Origin: Prosthecodimorpha hirschii
GTDB lineage: Bacteria; Pseudomonadota; Alphaproteobacteria; Rhizobiales; Ancalomicrobiaceae
Assembly (NCBI RefSeq): GCF_001305515.1
Contig: NZ_LJYW01000001.1
Location: 94,206-158,205 of the forward strand
Direction: 5' to 3'
Length of the DNA: 64,000 nucleotides
This document shows, piece after piece, positions 1-7,407 of this stretch; within the stretch, counting starts at the first letter, position 1, and each line of letters opens with the position of its first letter. Under the pieces are notes generated by a model. The model made no database searches. It saw nothing but the letters and a program-made list of their open reading frames with translations, and was not told where the DNA came from. Made by a program: the position numbers and the translations under genes.

Positions 1-42
1 GCGCCGCCGAAGTGAGCCGACGATAGGGATGCGGCAGCATGC

Positions 43-76
43 CAACGGCCCGGGATGCTGACGCATCGGGCCGTTG
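43..76. repeat. inverted repeat / hairpin
   Basis: Nine-base outer stem (43-51 pairs with 68-76) continuing, after a two-base bulge, into a five-base inner stem (54-58 with 63-67) around a TGAC loop. It is the first of three successive hairpins before the LuxR-type gene's stop. No T-run follows on either strand, so a terminator role is only possible. Confidence 0.5.
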
Positions 77-85
77 AAGGAACGT

Positions 86-120
86 GAATTTCTCACAGGC
101 GTCAGCGGCATGAGAAATTC
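86..120. repeat. inverted repeat GAATTTCTCA/TGAGAAATTC
   Basis: Perfect 10-base inverted repeat (86-95 and 111-120) separated by 15 bases. It is AT-rich against a GC-rich background, so it could be an operator or an RNA hairpin rather than a terminator. Function is not known. Confidence 0.5.
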
Positions 121-130
121 GCGTATCGAA

Positions 131-159
131 TGCCGACGGTCATTGCATGACCGTCGGCA
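131..159 (-). terminator. hairpin terminator of the LuxR-type gene
   Basis: Perfect 13-base stem (131-143 with 147-159) with a three-base loop, 33 bases beyond the stop of the minus-strand LuxR-type gene. The T-run is weak, so termination is inferred from position and stem strength. Confidence 0.6.
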
Positions 160-191
160 CTATTGATCCGACGAGGGTCCGGACGGCGGCC

Positions 192-956
192 TCAGCCCTT
201 GGGTGCCGCCGCCGTGCCGACATCGGTCAGGCCGGCCTCGGCTAGTGCGGCACCGATCGCGGAGCGGCGGGCGACACCGAGCCGCTCCTTGAGCTGGTCG
301 ACATGGCTGCGCACGGTGGTCGGCGCGATGCCGAGCAGGCGGCCGATCTCCTTGTCGGAGGCGCCGGCGGCAACCAGCTTGGCGATCGCCTGCTGCCGGG
401 CCGACAGCCGGATCGACGGCACGCCCGGAGACCCCGCCCGATCGCGCGCCTTGGCGAGCGCCCGCGACAGGGCCGGGCGGATCAGCGCCAGCAGGTCGAC
501 CGTGTCGGTATCGAAATCGCCGCGGCGGCTCGCCCGCCACAGGCGCAGGTCGCCGACATGGCGCACGCCGTCGACGCAATACATGTTGACGCCATAGGCG
601 AGGCCGTCGCGGGCCAGGAAATCGGTGAAGAATTCGGTCCGGACGAAGTCCGCGCGCGGCATGATCGCCGAGACCAGGGTCGGCGCGGCGCGCTGCTTGA
701 GCGCCGGCGTGATCGGATCGCGATACTGGAAGTGGCGGTCGTAGCGATCGAGATTGGCCTCGTCCATGCCGATCTGCAGGCGCCGGGCGAAGCGCCGGCT
801 CGCCTCGTCCCAGACGAAGGAGGCGAAATAGTCCGATCCGGTCAACCGCAAGAGAAGCTCGCCGACCTTGAGCCGGATCGTCCGCTCCTCGTCCTCCTCA
901 TGCAAGAGCGAGAAGAGACGCGCCAGATCGGCCGACTGGTCGAAGGTCAGATGCAT
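192..956 (-). CDS. LuxR-family transcriptional regulator
   Basis: A 254-residue cytoplasmic DNA-binding regulator. The last 60-65 residues form a LuxR/FixJ-type helix-turn-helix: LSARQQAIAKLVAAGASDKE, then TTVRSHVDQLKERLGV. The N-terminal 165 residues form a sensory domain with conserved aromatic residues (HFQYRDPITP, FFTDFLARDGL), of the kind seen in many orphan alphaproteobacterial LuxR regulators. No receiver domain is present. The ATG at 956 is chosen because GGGAGGG lies just upstream; longer readings in the same frame lack this. No acyl-homoserine-lactone synthase gene is visible, so the ligand is unknown. It may be a LuxR solo, and its targets cannot be told from this window. Confidence 0.85.
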   Translation of the reverse strand: MHLTFDQSADLARLFSLLHEEDEERTIRLKVGELLLRLTGSDYFASFVWDEASRRFARRLQIGMDEANLDRYDRHFQYRDPITPALKQRAAPTLVSAIMPRADFVRTEFFTDFLARDGLAYGVNMYCVDGVRHVGDLRLWRASRRGDFDTDTVDLLALIRPALSRALAKARDRAGSPGVPSIRLSARQQAIAKLVAAGASDKEIGRLLGIAPTTVRSHVDQLKERLGVARRSAIGAALAEAGLTDVGTAAAPKG

Positions 957-998
957 GGCTTCCCTCCCGTCGGCAGGGCATCCGCGCCGCGGTGCGGC

Positions 999-1040
999 GA
1001 CCGTCCGGCGCCGACCGTCCGGCACCGACCGTCCCGCGCC
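999..1040. repeat. three tandem 14-bp repeats
   Basis: Three consecutive near-identical 14-base units (consensus GACCGTCCGGCGCC) at 999-1012, 1013-1026 and 1027-1040, upstream of the LuxR-type gene and downstream of tyrS. Possibly a regulator-binding array; may be simple expansion. Confidence 0.45.
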
Positions 1041-1211
1041 GCCAAAGCCGGCCGCCGTCGCGCCGAAGCGCGCAAGCGGATGCGGTCGGGCGGCCGCAAG
1101 GGGCGCGACCCGACTGTAGCCCGCGCGACCGGCGCGCGGAAGGCCCGGCCCGCGCCGCGCCTGTCCGATCCCGTTCAGATGGGGCCTGCCAGATGCCGAC
1201 GGCCCCGCCGC

Positions 1212-2465
1212 TCAGACCGGGCGGACGAGGATGTGCTTCTTCTTGCCGAGCGACAGCTTGACGACGCCCTCCGGGGTCAGGTCGGCGGGCGTCAGGCGGG
1301 CCTTGTCGTCGGTGACGGCCTCATCGTTGACGCGGACGCCGCCGCCGGACAGGAGGCGGCGGACTTCGCCGTTGGAGGCGGCGAGGCCGGCGCGGACGAA
1401 GGCGGCGAGGACGCCGATGCCGGCGGCGAGTTCGTCGGCCGGGATGTCGATCGTCGGGAGGTTGGCCGAGAGCGCGCCCTCCTCGAAGGTCTTGCGCGCC
1501 GTCTCGGCCGCCTCATGCGCCGCCGCAGCGCCATGCACCAGGGCGGTGACCTCGGTCGCCAGCACCTTCTTGGCCTCGTTGATCTCCGCGCCGCCGAGCG
1601 CGGCGAGGCGGGCGATCTCGGCCATCGGCAGGGTGGTGTAGAGCTTCAGGAAGCGCGCGACATCGGCGTCCTCGGTGTTGCGCCAGTACTGCCAGTAGTC
1701 GTAGGGCGACAGGAGGTCGGCATTGAGCCAGACCGCGCCGGAGGCCGTCTTGCCCATCTTGGCGCCCGACGAGGTGGTCAGGAGCGGCGAGGTCAGCGCG
1801 TAGAGCTGCACGCCGTCCATGCGGTGGCCGAGATCGATGCCGTTGACGATGTTGCCCCACTGGTCGGAGCCGCCCATCTGCAGCACGCAGCCGGTGCGCC
1901 GGTTCAGCTCGACGAAGTCGTAGCCCTGCAGGATCATGTAGTTGAATTCGAGGAAGGACAGCGATTGCTCGCGGTCGAGCCGCAGCTTGACCGAATCGAA
2001 GCTCAGCATGCGGTTGACCGAGAAGTGCCGGCCGACATCGCGCAGGAATTCCAAATAGTTGAGCTTCAGGAGCCAGTCAGCGTTGTTGATCATCAGCGCA
2101 TCGGTCGGCCCGGCGCCGAAGCGCAGGAACTTGGCGAAGACCTGCCGGATGCCGGCGAGGTTGTGCTCGATGTCCTCGATGGTGAGGAGCTTGCGCGCCT
2201 CGTCCTTGAAGGACGGATCGCCGATCATGGTCGTGCCGCCGCCCATCAGCGCGATCGGGCGGTTGCCGGTCTGCTGCATCCAGTGGAGCAGCATGATCTG
2301 GATCAGCGAGCCGGCATGCAGGCTGGTCGCCGTCGCGTCGAAGCCGATATAGCCCGTCACCGGCCCCTTGGCGAAAGCCGCATCCAGCCCCTCCGGATCG
2401 GAGATCTGGTGGATGAAGCCGCGTTCGGAGAGAACCCGGAGGAAGTCGGACTTGAAACCGGTCAT
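1212..2465 (-). CDS. tyrS: tyrosyl-tRNA synthetase
   Basis: Cytoplasmic class I aminoacyl-tRNA synthetase that charges tRNA-Tyr with tyrosine. The 417-residue length is normal. The HIGH-type motif is HAGS at residues 50-53. The KMSKS-type loop is KMGKT at 236-240. The tyrosine-pocket region contains GGSDQWGNI (198-206). A C-terminal S4 RNA-binding domain follows ([12 protein letters not shown]). The start MTGFKSDFL at 2465 is chosen because conserved sequence begins there; upstream in-frame sequence is non-conserved in character. It is divergent from anmK, an arrangement common in alphaproteobacteria. Confidence 0.97.
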   Translation of the reverse strand: MTGFKSDFLRVLSERGFIHQISDPEGLDAAFAKGPVTGYIGFDATATSLHAGSLIQIMLLHWMQQTGNRPIALMGGGTTMIGDPSFKDEARKLLTIEDIEHNLAGIRQVFAKFLRFGAGPTDALMINNADWLLKLNYLEFLRDVGRHFSVNRMLSFDSVKLRLDREQSLSFLEFNYMILQGYDFVELNRRTGCVLQMGGSDQWGNIVNGIDLGHRMDGVQLYALTSPLLTTSSGAKMGKTASGAVWLNADLLSPYDYWQYWRNTEDADVARFLKLYTTLPMAEIARLAALGGAEINEAKKVLATEVTALVHGAAAAHEAAETARKTFEEGALSANLPTIDIPADELAAGIGVLAAFVRAGLAASNGEVRRLLSGGGVRVNDEAVTDDKARLTPADLTPEGVVKLSLGKKKHILVRPV

Positions 2466-2586
2466 GATGCGTGAACCCTGTGGACCTGCGGCGCGGCCAT
2501 GACGGGACGGCGCGGCGGAGACGGGTCCATAGCACCGAATGCGGGGGAATTCACCCGGTGAGGCCAGACGTGAACGGGCGAATGAC

Positions 2587-3705
2587 GTGAGCGACCTGCG
2601 GCTGGCCGTCGGCATGATGAGCGGCACCTCGATGGACGGGGTCGACGTGGCCGCGATCGAGACCGACGGGGTCGTGGTCGGCGATTTCGGTCCGACCCTG
2701 TTCCGGCCCTATTCGGAGGCCGAGCGCGGGCTGTTGCGTGCGGCGCTCGCCGCCGGCCCGGCCTTGCGCGATCGCGCCGAGCGGCCGCCGGTCCTGGCCG
2801 AGGCCGAGCGGGTGGTGACCGAGGCGCACGCCGATGCGCTGGCGCGCTTCTTCGCCCAGGAGGGTTTCGACCGCAATTCCGTCTCGGTGGTCGGCTTCCA
2901 CGGCCAGACCGTGTTCCACGATCCTTCGCGCCGGCTGACGGTGCAGATCGGCGACGGGCTGGCATTGGCGCGGCATTGCGCCGTGCCGGTGGTCTACGAT
3001 TTTCGCGCCGCCGACGTGGCGGCAGGCGGGCAGGGCGCCCCGCTGGTGCCGGTCTATCACGCGGCGCTGGCGGCACGCGCCGGTCTCGCCTGGCCGGTCG
3101 GCGTGCTCAATCTCGGCGGCGTCGGCAACCTGACCTGGATCGGCGGGGCCGGCACCGGTGCCGACGACCTGATCGCCTTCGACACCGGCCCGGCCAATGC
3201 GCTGATCGACGACTGGTGCCTGGAGAAGACCGGCCGCACGCTCGACCAGGACGGGCGCCTGGCCGCATCGGGCCGCGTCGACGCGGCTGCGCTCGACCGC
3301 CTGATGGACGATCCCTATTTCGAGGCCGCGCCGCCGAAATCGCTCGACCGCAACGCCTTCTCGCGGGCGCCCGTCGCCGGATTGTCGGTCGAGGACGGGG
3401 CGGCGACGCTGACCGCCTTCACGGCCGCGACCGTCGCCAAGGCGCTGGCCGTGGTGCCGCGCCGGCCGGAGACGCTGGTCGTCGCGGGCGGCGGCGCGCG
3501 CAATCCGACCCTCCTGGCGATGATTAGCCAGCGCGCGCAGACGCGCGTCGTGGCGGCGACCGAGATCGGCTGGTCGACCGACTTCCTGGAGGCGCAGGCC
3601 TTCGCCTTCCTGGCGGTGCGCCACCTCGAGGGACTGCCGCTCAGCTATCCCGGCACGACCGGCGTGCCGCATCCCTGCCGCGGCGGGGTGCTGGCGCTCG
3701 CCTGA
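2587..3705 (+). CDS. anmK: anhydro-N-acetylmuramic acid kinase
   Basis: Phosphorylates and hydrolyses 1,6-anhydro-MurNAc to MurNAc-6-phosphate during cell-wall recycling. The ATP-binding motif [12 protein letters not shown] lies at the N-terminus. The mid-protein region with GFHGQTVFH and [10 protein letters not shown], and the later [14 protein letters not shown], are typical of AnmK. A GTG start at 2587 gives 372 residues, matching the family; an upstream ATG at 2539 would add a non-conserved extension. It is divergent from tyrS with 121 bases between the starts, which must carry both promoters. Confidence 0.93.
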   Translation: MSDLRLAVGMMSGTSMDGVDVAAIETDGVVVGDFGPTLFRPYSEAERGLLRAALAAGPALRDRAERPPVLAEAERVVTEAHADALARFFAQEGFDRNSVSVVGFHGQTVFHDPSRRLTVQIGDGLALARHCAVPVVYDFRAADVAAGGQGAPLVPVYHAALAARAGLAWPVGVLNLGGVGNLTWIGGAGTGADDLIAFDTGPANALIDDWCLEKTGRTLDQDGRLAASGRVDAAALDRLMDDPYFEAAPPKSLDRNAFSRAPVAGLSVEDGAATLTAFTAATVAKALAVVPRRPETLVVAGGGARNPTLLAMISQRAQTRVVAATEIGWSTDFLEAQAFAFLAVRHLEGLPLSYPGTTGVPHPCRGGVLALA

Positions 3706-3717
3706 CGGTGGCTTCCG

Positions 3718-3748
3718 GCCGGGACGATGCCGTCGTCCCGGCTTTGTT
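3718..3748 (+). terminator. Rho-independent terminator of anmK
   Basis: Perfect 10-base stem GCCGGGACGA/TCGTCCCGGC (3718-3727 with 3733-3742), five-base loop, followed by TTTGTT. It sits 13 bases after the anmK stop. Confidence 0.8.
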
Positions 3749-3768
3749 CGTGTCCCGTGCGGCTGCGT

Positions 3769-4218
3769 TCAGGCGCTGGCTTCCGGCGGCAGGAAGTCGA
3801 CATCGTGGGCGGCGGAGAGGCGCACCACTTCGGCCACGTCGGTCAGGTCGTTGAGCGCGATGAACAGGTCTTCCAGCTTGCCGGCCGGCGAGACCCAGAA
3901 CAGCGCGCGCGCCGGCTTGTCGGACTTGTTGAAATAGCCGTGCGGGATGCCGCGCGGCATGCGCACCAGATCGCCGGCCTTGGCCTGGGTCCAGACGCCG
4001 TCGAGCTTCAGGTCGAGCACGCCTTCCTGCACCAGGATGAACTCGTCCTGGGTCGGATGGATGTGGACCGGCACGAACTGACCGGGATCGCTGTTGGTCT
4101 CGAAGGCGAAGGTCGACTCGCAGCTGGCCTTGGGGAAATAGAGCTGGCCGAGGATGTTCCACTGGGTGCCGGCATAGCCCTCGCCGCTGCGGGTGATTCC
4201 CTTTTCCAGATCGCTCAT
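3769..4218 (-). CDS. cupin-domain protein
   Basis: A single-domain cupin of 149 residues. Cupin motif 1 is visible as PVHIHPTQDEFILVQEG (residues 50-66). Motif 2 is represented by RMPRGIPHGYFN (86-97). Histidines 52, 54 and 93 and Glu59 are probable metal ligands. The start at 4218 follows an AGGAGGATACCGC ribosome-binding site. It lies 44 bases downstream of the flavin monooxygenase gene on the same strand, so the two are probably co-transcribed. It may act on the monooxygenase product or sense it; the substrate cannot be deduced. Confidence 0.85.
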   Translation of the reverse strand: MSDLEKGITRSGEGYAGTQWNILGQLYFPKASCESTFAFETNSDPGQFVPVHIHPTQDEFILVQEGVLDLKLDGVWTQAKAGDLVRMPRGIPHGYFNKSDKPARALFWVSPAGKLEDLFIALNDLTDVAEVVRLSAAHDVDFLPPEASA

Positions 4219-4262
4219 GCGGTATCCTCCTGGTGGCGGCCCTTTCGGGCCTGGTGATGGGC

Positions 4263-5750
4263 TCAGTCCGCCCGGTACTGCGGCGCCGAGGCGAGATAGC
4301 GTCCGAAGGACGGCGCATCCGGGAAGGAGAAATATTCCGCAAGCGGGTTGGCGCGTTTGCGGATCGTCGCGCCGATGTCGGCCAGAAGCTCGTCGAAATG
4401 CTTGAAGTGGAACGGGGCGACGCACAAGCCCCCATATTTGCGCGCCGCCGGGCGCTCCTCGCGGCGCCAGTGCAGCATCGCTTCGATATCGGCCGCCATC
4501 GCCGCCGGGCTCGGCTGGCGCGCGAGCTGGCCGTCGGCGAAACGCACCAGCCATTCGGCCAGCATCTCGGAGGTCAGCACCGTGCAGAAGCTCGAATTGA
4601 AGCCGACGAAGCCGAGCTCGGGCAGGTCCGGATTGACCGCGAAGCGGTGCAGCCGGTAGAGCCCGTCCGGGGCGATCAGCCGCGACCGCCAGGGCTCGCC
4701 GAGGAAGGGCAGGCTGCCCTTCCAGCCGGTCGCCAGGATGACCACGTCGGCGCCGATCGTCTCGCCGGTGGTCAGACGCGGGCCTGTCCCGTCATAGCCC
4801 TCGAAGGTGCCGCGCACCGGCCGGATCGCGCCGCTCCGGAACGCCTCGAACATGCCGGGCGTCACGATCGGGATCGAGCAGGACACGTCCTTCTCGATCG
4901 GCACGTCCGGCACCATGTCCCAGCGGCTCAAGCCCAGCTGCAGCTTCAGAAGCGTCTCCAGGCCGCGGAAATTGGCCCAGACGAGCGGCGCGGTCAGCGC
5001 CTGGAGGAGCTTCTGCGCCGGCGTCCGGCCCCAGCCGTTGAACTGCATCTCCTGGGCGCGCATGTAGAGCAGGCGCTTGAAGTTGATGCCGCCGACGAAA
5101 TAGGGCACCCGCCAGACCGCCTCGCGGCAGACCAGCGTCACCGCCTTCGCGCCGCTGCGGGCGGCGTTGACGGCGATGTCGGTGGCCGATTTCGACGCCC
5201 CGAGCACCACCACCCGCCGGCCGCGAATCTGCGCGGGATCGCGATAGTCCGACGAGTGCAGGAGGGTGCCGCCGGCTGCCCGGAAGCGGTCCTCGCCGCC
5301 GAATTCCGGCAGATGCTTTTCGGAGAAGTTGCCGACCGCGACGGCGACGAAGTCGAAATCCTCGGTCGTGGCGCCGGCGGGGCCGGTCACCGAGAGGCGC
5401 CAGCCGGGCCGCCCGTCCGGACGCCGCTCCATGGCGTCGACACGGGTGCGGAAGCGAAACAGCGGCGCCAGGCGATGCTGCCGCGCGTAGCCGTCCAGAT
5501 AGGCCTGCACCTGCGGCCCCTTCGGCCATTCCGGATAGTCGTCCGGCATGGCCATGTCGGTGAAGCGATAGAGTTCCTTCGGCGACTGGGTCTGGACGTC
5601 CGGATAGGACTTGGCCGGGTCCCAGACCCCGCCGAAGACCTCTCCGGCTTCAAAGCCCGTCACCTTGTGCCCGCGAGCCGCAAAGGCCTTGGCGGCGGCG
5701 ATACCGCTAACGCCGGCACCGATCACGGCGATCGTCTTCTGCGCGACCAT
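4263..5750 (-). CDS. flavin-containing monooxygenase
   Basis: A 495-residue class B flavoprotein monooxygenase (FMO/Baeyer-Villiger group) that uses FAD and NADPH to oxygenate a small substrate. The FAD-binding dinucleotide fold is at the N-terminus (IAVIGAGVSGIAAAK). The second, NADPH-binding fold reads VVVLGASKSATDIAV. Between them, GGTLLHSSDY matches the family fingerprint around the conserved His. The C-terminal half has VVILATGWKGSLPFL, typical of the FMO family. The start at 5750 has GGAGGGG upstream. It heads an operon with the cupin gene and is divergent from an AraC regulator, suggesting induction by its own substrate. The substrate is unknown. Confidence 0.88.
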   Translation of the reverse strand: MVAQKTIAVIGAGVSGIAAAKAFAARGHKVTGFEAGEVFGGVWDPAKSYPDVQTQSPKELYRFTDMAMPDDYPEWPKGPQVQAYLDGYARQHRLAPLFRFRTRVDAMERRPDGRPGWRLSVTGPAGATTEDFDFVAVAVGNFSEKHLPEFGGEDRFRAAGGTLLHSSDYRDPAQIRGRRVVVLGASKSATDIAVNAARSGAKAVTLVCREAVWRVPYFVGGINFKRLLYMRAQEMQFNGWGRTPAQKLLQALTAPLVWANFRGLETLLKLQLGLSRWDMVPDVPIEKDVSCSIPIVTPGMFEAFRSGAIRPVRGTFEGYDGTGPRLTTGETIGADVVILATGWKGSLPFLGEPWRSRLIAPDGLYRLHRFAVNPDLPELGFVGFNSSFCTVLTSEMLAEWLVRFADGQLARQPSPAAMAADIEAMLHWRREERPAARKYGGLCVAPFHFKHFDELLADIGATIRKRANPLAEYFSFPDAPSFGRYLASAPQYRAD

Positions 5751-5935
5751 GAGCCCCTCCGCCCGATGAAACCGACGCAAGGCCGGGACCATCCCGGGTC
5801 CCGACGACGAGCCGAACGACCCGCCGACAAGGAGCATGCGGCCGGTCGGCACGCCGGCGTTATCCGGAAAGCGAAAATTTCAAGATCAAAGCAATTCGGG
5901 TTGAAAGCCGGCTCAGCCCTCGTACAATTCCGGAT
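5751..5935. promoter_or_regulatory. divergent control region, monooxygenase/AraC
   Basis: The 185 bases between the divergent starts must hold both promoters. An AT-richer stretch lies near 5870-5905. No clear consensus promoter or operator could be fixed by eye. Confidence 0.4.
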
Positions 5936-6976
5936 ATGCCGCATGGCCAAGCCATGTCGTCAAGGGAGCGCCTCGGCGCCCTGCGACTGTTCCAATCCGA
6001 GGCCCTCGACGAGGCGCGCGATTTCGTGGCGCGCGCCTTCTGTCCGCATCGTCTCGATCTGGACCGACCGGCCACCCGGCTGGCCGCCATCCACAATCAT
6101 GCGCCGGGCCGCGAGGTCTCGCTCAACTATCTGCGCTACGGCGCGCCGGTCGCGATCGAGCCCGGCGAATTGTCGAGCTTCTATCTGGTGCAGATGCCGG
6201 TGGAGGGAAGCGCGGATGTGCGCAACGGCGGCCGTTCGGTGCAGGTCGCGCCCGGCCTCGGCACGATCCTCAATCCGACGCTGCACACGCGCATGCGCTG
6301 GTCGGAGACCTGCACCAAGCTCCTGGTGCGCATCGACCGCGCCGCGCTGACCCGCGTGGCCGAGAGCCTGACCGGGCATCACCTGTCGGCGCCGATCCTG
6401 TTCGAGCCCGAATTGCGCTTCGACCGGCCGGTAACGGCGCATTTCCGCACGCTGGTGCTGGCCTGCTTCGCTGCGGCCGAGGCCGGGCAGGCCTTTGCGG
6501 CCTCGCGCGATGCGGGGGGCGATGCGGCGCGGCAGCGCCTGATCGAGGAAGGCCTGATCGCCGCCTTGCTGAACGGGCAGCCGAGCAACGTCCAGCATGC
6601 CATCGCCGCCGCCGGGGCACCGCCCTCGTCCCGGCAGCTGCGCCGCGCCTGCGGCTTCATCGATGCGCATCTGGCCGGCGCGTTCACGATCGCCGATGTG
6701 GCGGGCGCCGCCGGCTGCTCGGTGCGCTCCCTGCAACTCGCCTTCCGCGACCGGTTCGGGACCAGCCCGCTGCAATACTGGCGCCGCCGCCGGCTCGCGC
6801 TGGCGCGGTTCCATCTCGGCAGCGGGGAGGCCGGGGAGGGGGTCGGCGCCGTCGCCTTCGCGACCGGACACGGCCATCTCGGCCGCTTCGCCACCGACTA
6901 CCGCACCGCCTTCGGCGAGCCCCCGAGCGTCACCCTCCGGCGCGCCGCAGAACTGACCGGACGCTCCGTTTCGTAG
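5936..6976 (+). CDS. AraC-family transcriptional regulator
   Basis: A 346-residue regulator. The C-terminal 100 residues are an AraC/XylS double helix-turn-helix: FTIADVAGAAGCSVRSLQLA is the first HTH, and the second ends at AFGEPPSVTLRR. The N-terminal 180 residues resemble the AraC-binding-like effector domain found in regulators of aromatic, alkane or ketone catabolism. It is divergent from the monooxygenase-cupin operon, so it most likely senses that enzyme's substrate and activates the operon. A second in-frame ATG at 5954 is possible. Confidence 0.87.
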   Translation: MPHGQAMSSRERLGALRLFQSEALDEARDFVARAFCPHRLDLDRPATRLAAIHNHAPGREVSLNYLRYGAPVAIEPGELSSFYLVQMPVEGSADVRNGGRSVQVAPGLGTILNPTLHTRMRWSETCTKLLVRIDRAALTRVAESLTGHHLSAPILFEPELRFDRPVTAHFRTLVLACFAAAEAGQAFAASRDAGGDAARQRLIEEGLIAALLNGQPSNVQHAIAAAGAPPSSRQLRRACGFIDAHLAGAFTIADVAGAAGCSVRSLQLAFRDRFGTSPLQYWRRRRLALARFHLGSGEAGEGVGAVAFATGHGHLGRFATDYRTAFGEPPSVTLRRAAELTGRSVS

Positions 6977-7064
6977 CGGGCGCCGGGCGGGACCGATCGT
7001 CGCCGGAGCCCACGCCCCGGCATTACCGTGACCGACCGGTCAAGCGCAGCCGCGCTCGCTCCGC

Positions 7065-7131
7065 CCTCGCGGCATCCCCTTCTCCCCCTGAAGGGGGGAG
7101 AAGGTGGCCGAAGGCCGGATGAGGGGGTGTA
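7065..7131 (+). repeat. dispersed palindromic repeat, copy 1
   Basis: GC-rich element containing CTTCTCCCCCTGAAGGGGGG (hairpin), then AGAAGGTGGCCGAAGGCCGG and ATGAGGGGGTG. This family is widespread between genes in Rhizobiales. A second copy in the opposite orientation lies about 75 bases away. Confidence 0.8.
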
Positions 7132-7204
7132 AGGCCGCAGCATCGTTTGGCTTTTCGGTTCGGCAGGGGGCCAGGACCGCGGGTCGCGTGAAACCTGCGG
7201 TATC

Positions 7205-7270
7205 GTCCCCCTCAACCGCCCTTCGGGCACCTTCTCCCCCCTGAGGGGGGCGAAGGGGAAGGGGGTGGGT
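7205..7270 (-). repeat. dispersed palindromic repeat, copy 2 (inverted)
   Basis: Same element as at 7065-7131, read on the minus strand (CCCCCTCAGGGGGGAGAAGG, then GAAGGGCGGTTGAGGGGG). The two copies face each other. With the DNA between them they fill the 431-base gap 6977-7407 between the AraC gene and the TIR-LRR gene; nothing else is recognisable there. Confidence 0.8.
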
Positions 7271-7407
7271 TTCGATGGAGGGCAACTCCTGAAGGTCCGG
7301 TGGGGTGCGTCTTCGGGCGCCAGAGTAGCCGTCTCGGGTCCGGCCCCGCGCTCCGGCGGCTCTCCGCTTCGGTTGCATCGGTGCCGCGGGTCGGTCAAAA
7401 TCGTTGC

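Noticed and set aside
1..15. Possible last codons of an upstream plus-strand gene ending in TGA
   Set aside because: Four codons are too few to support a gene call.
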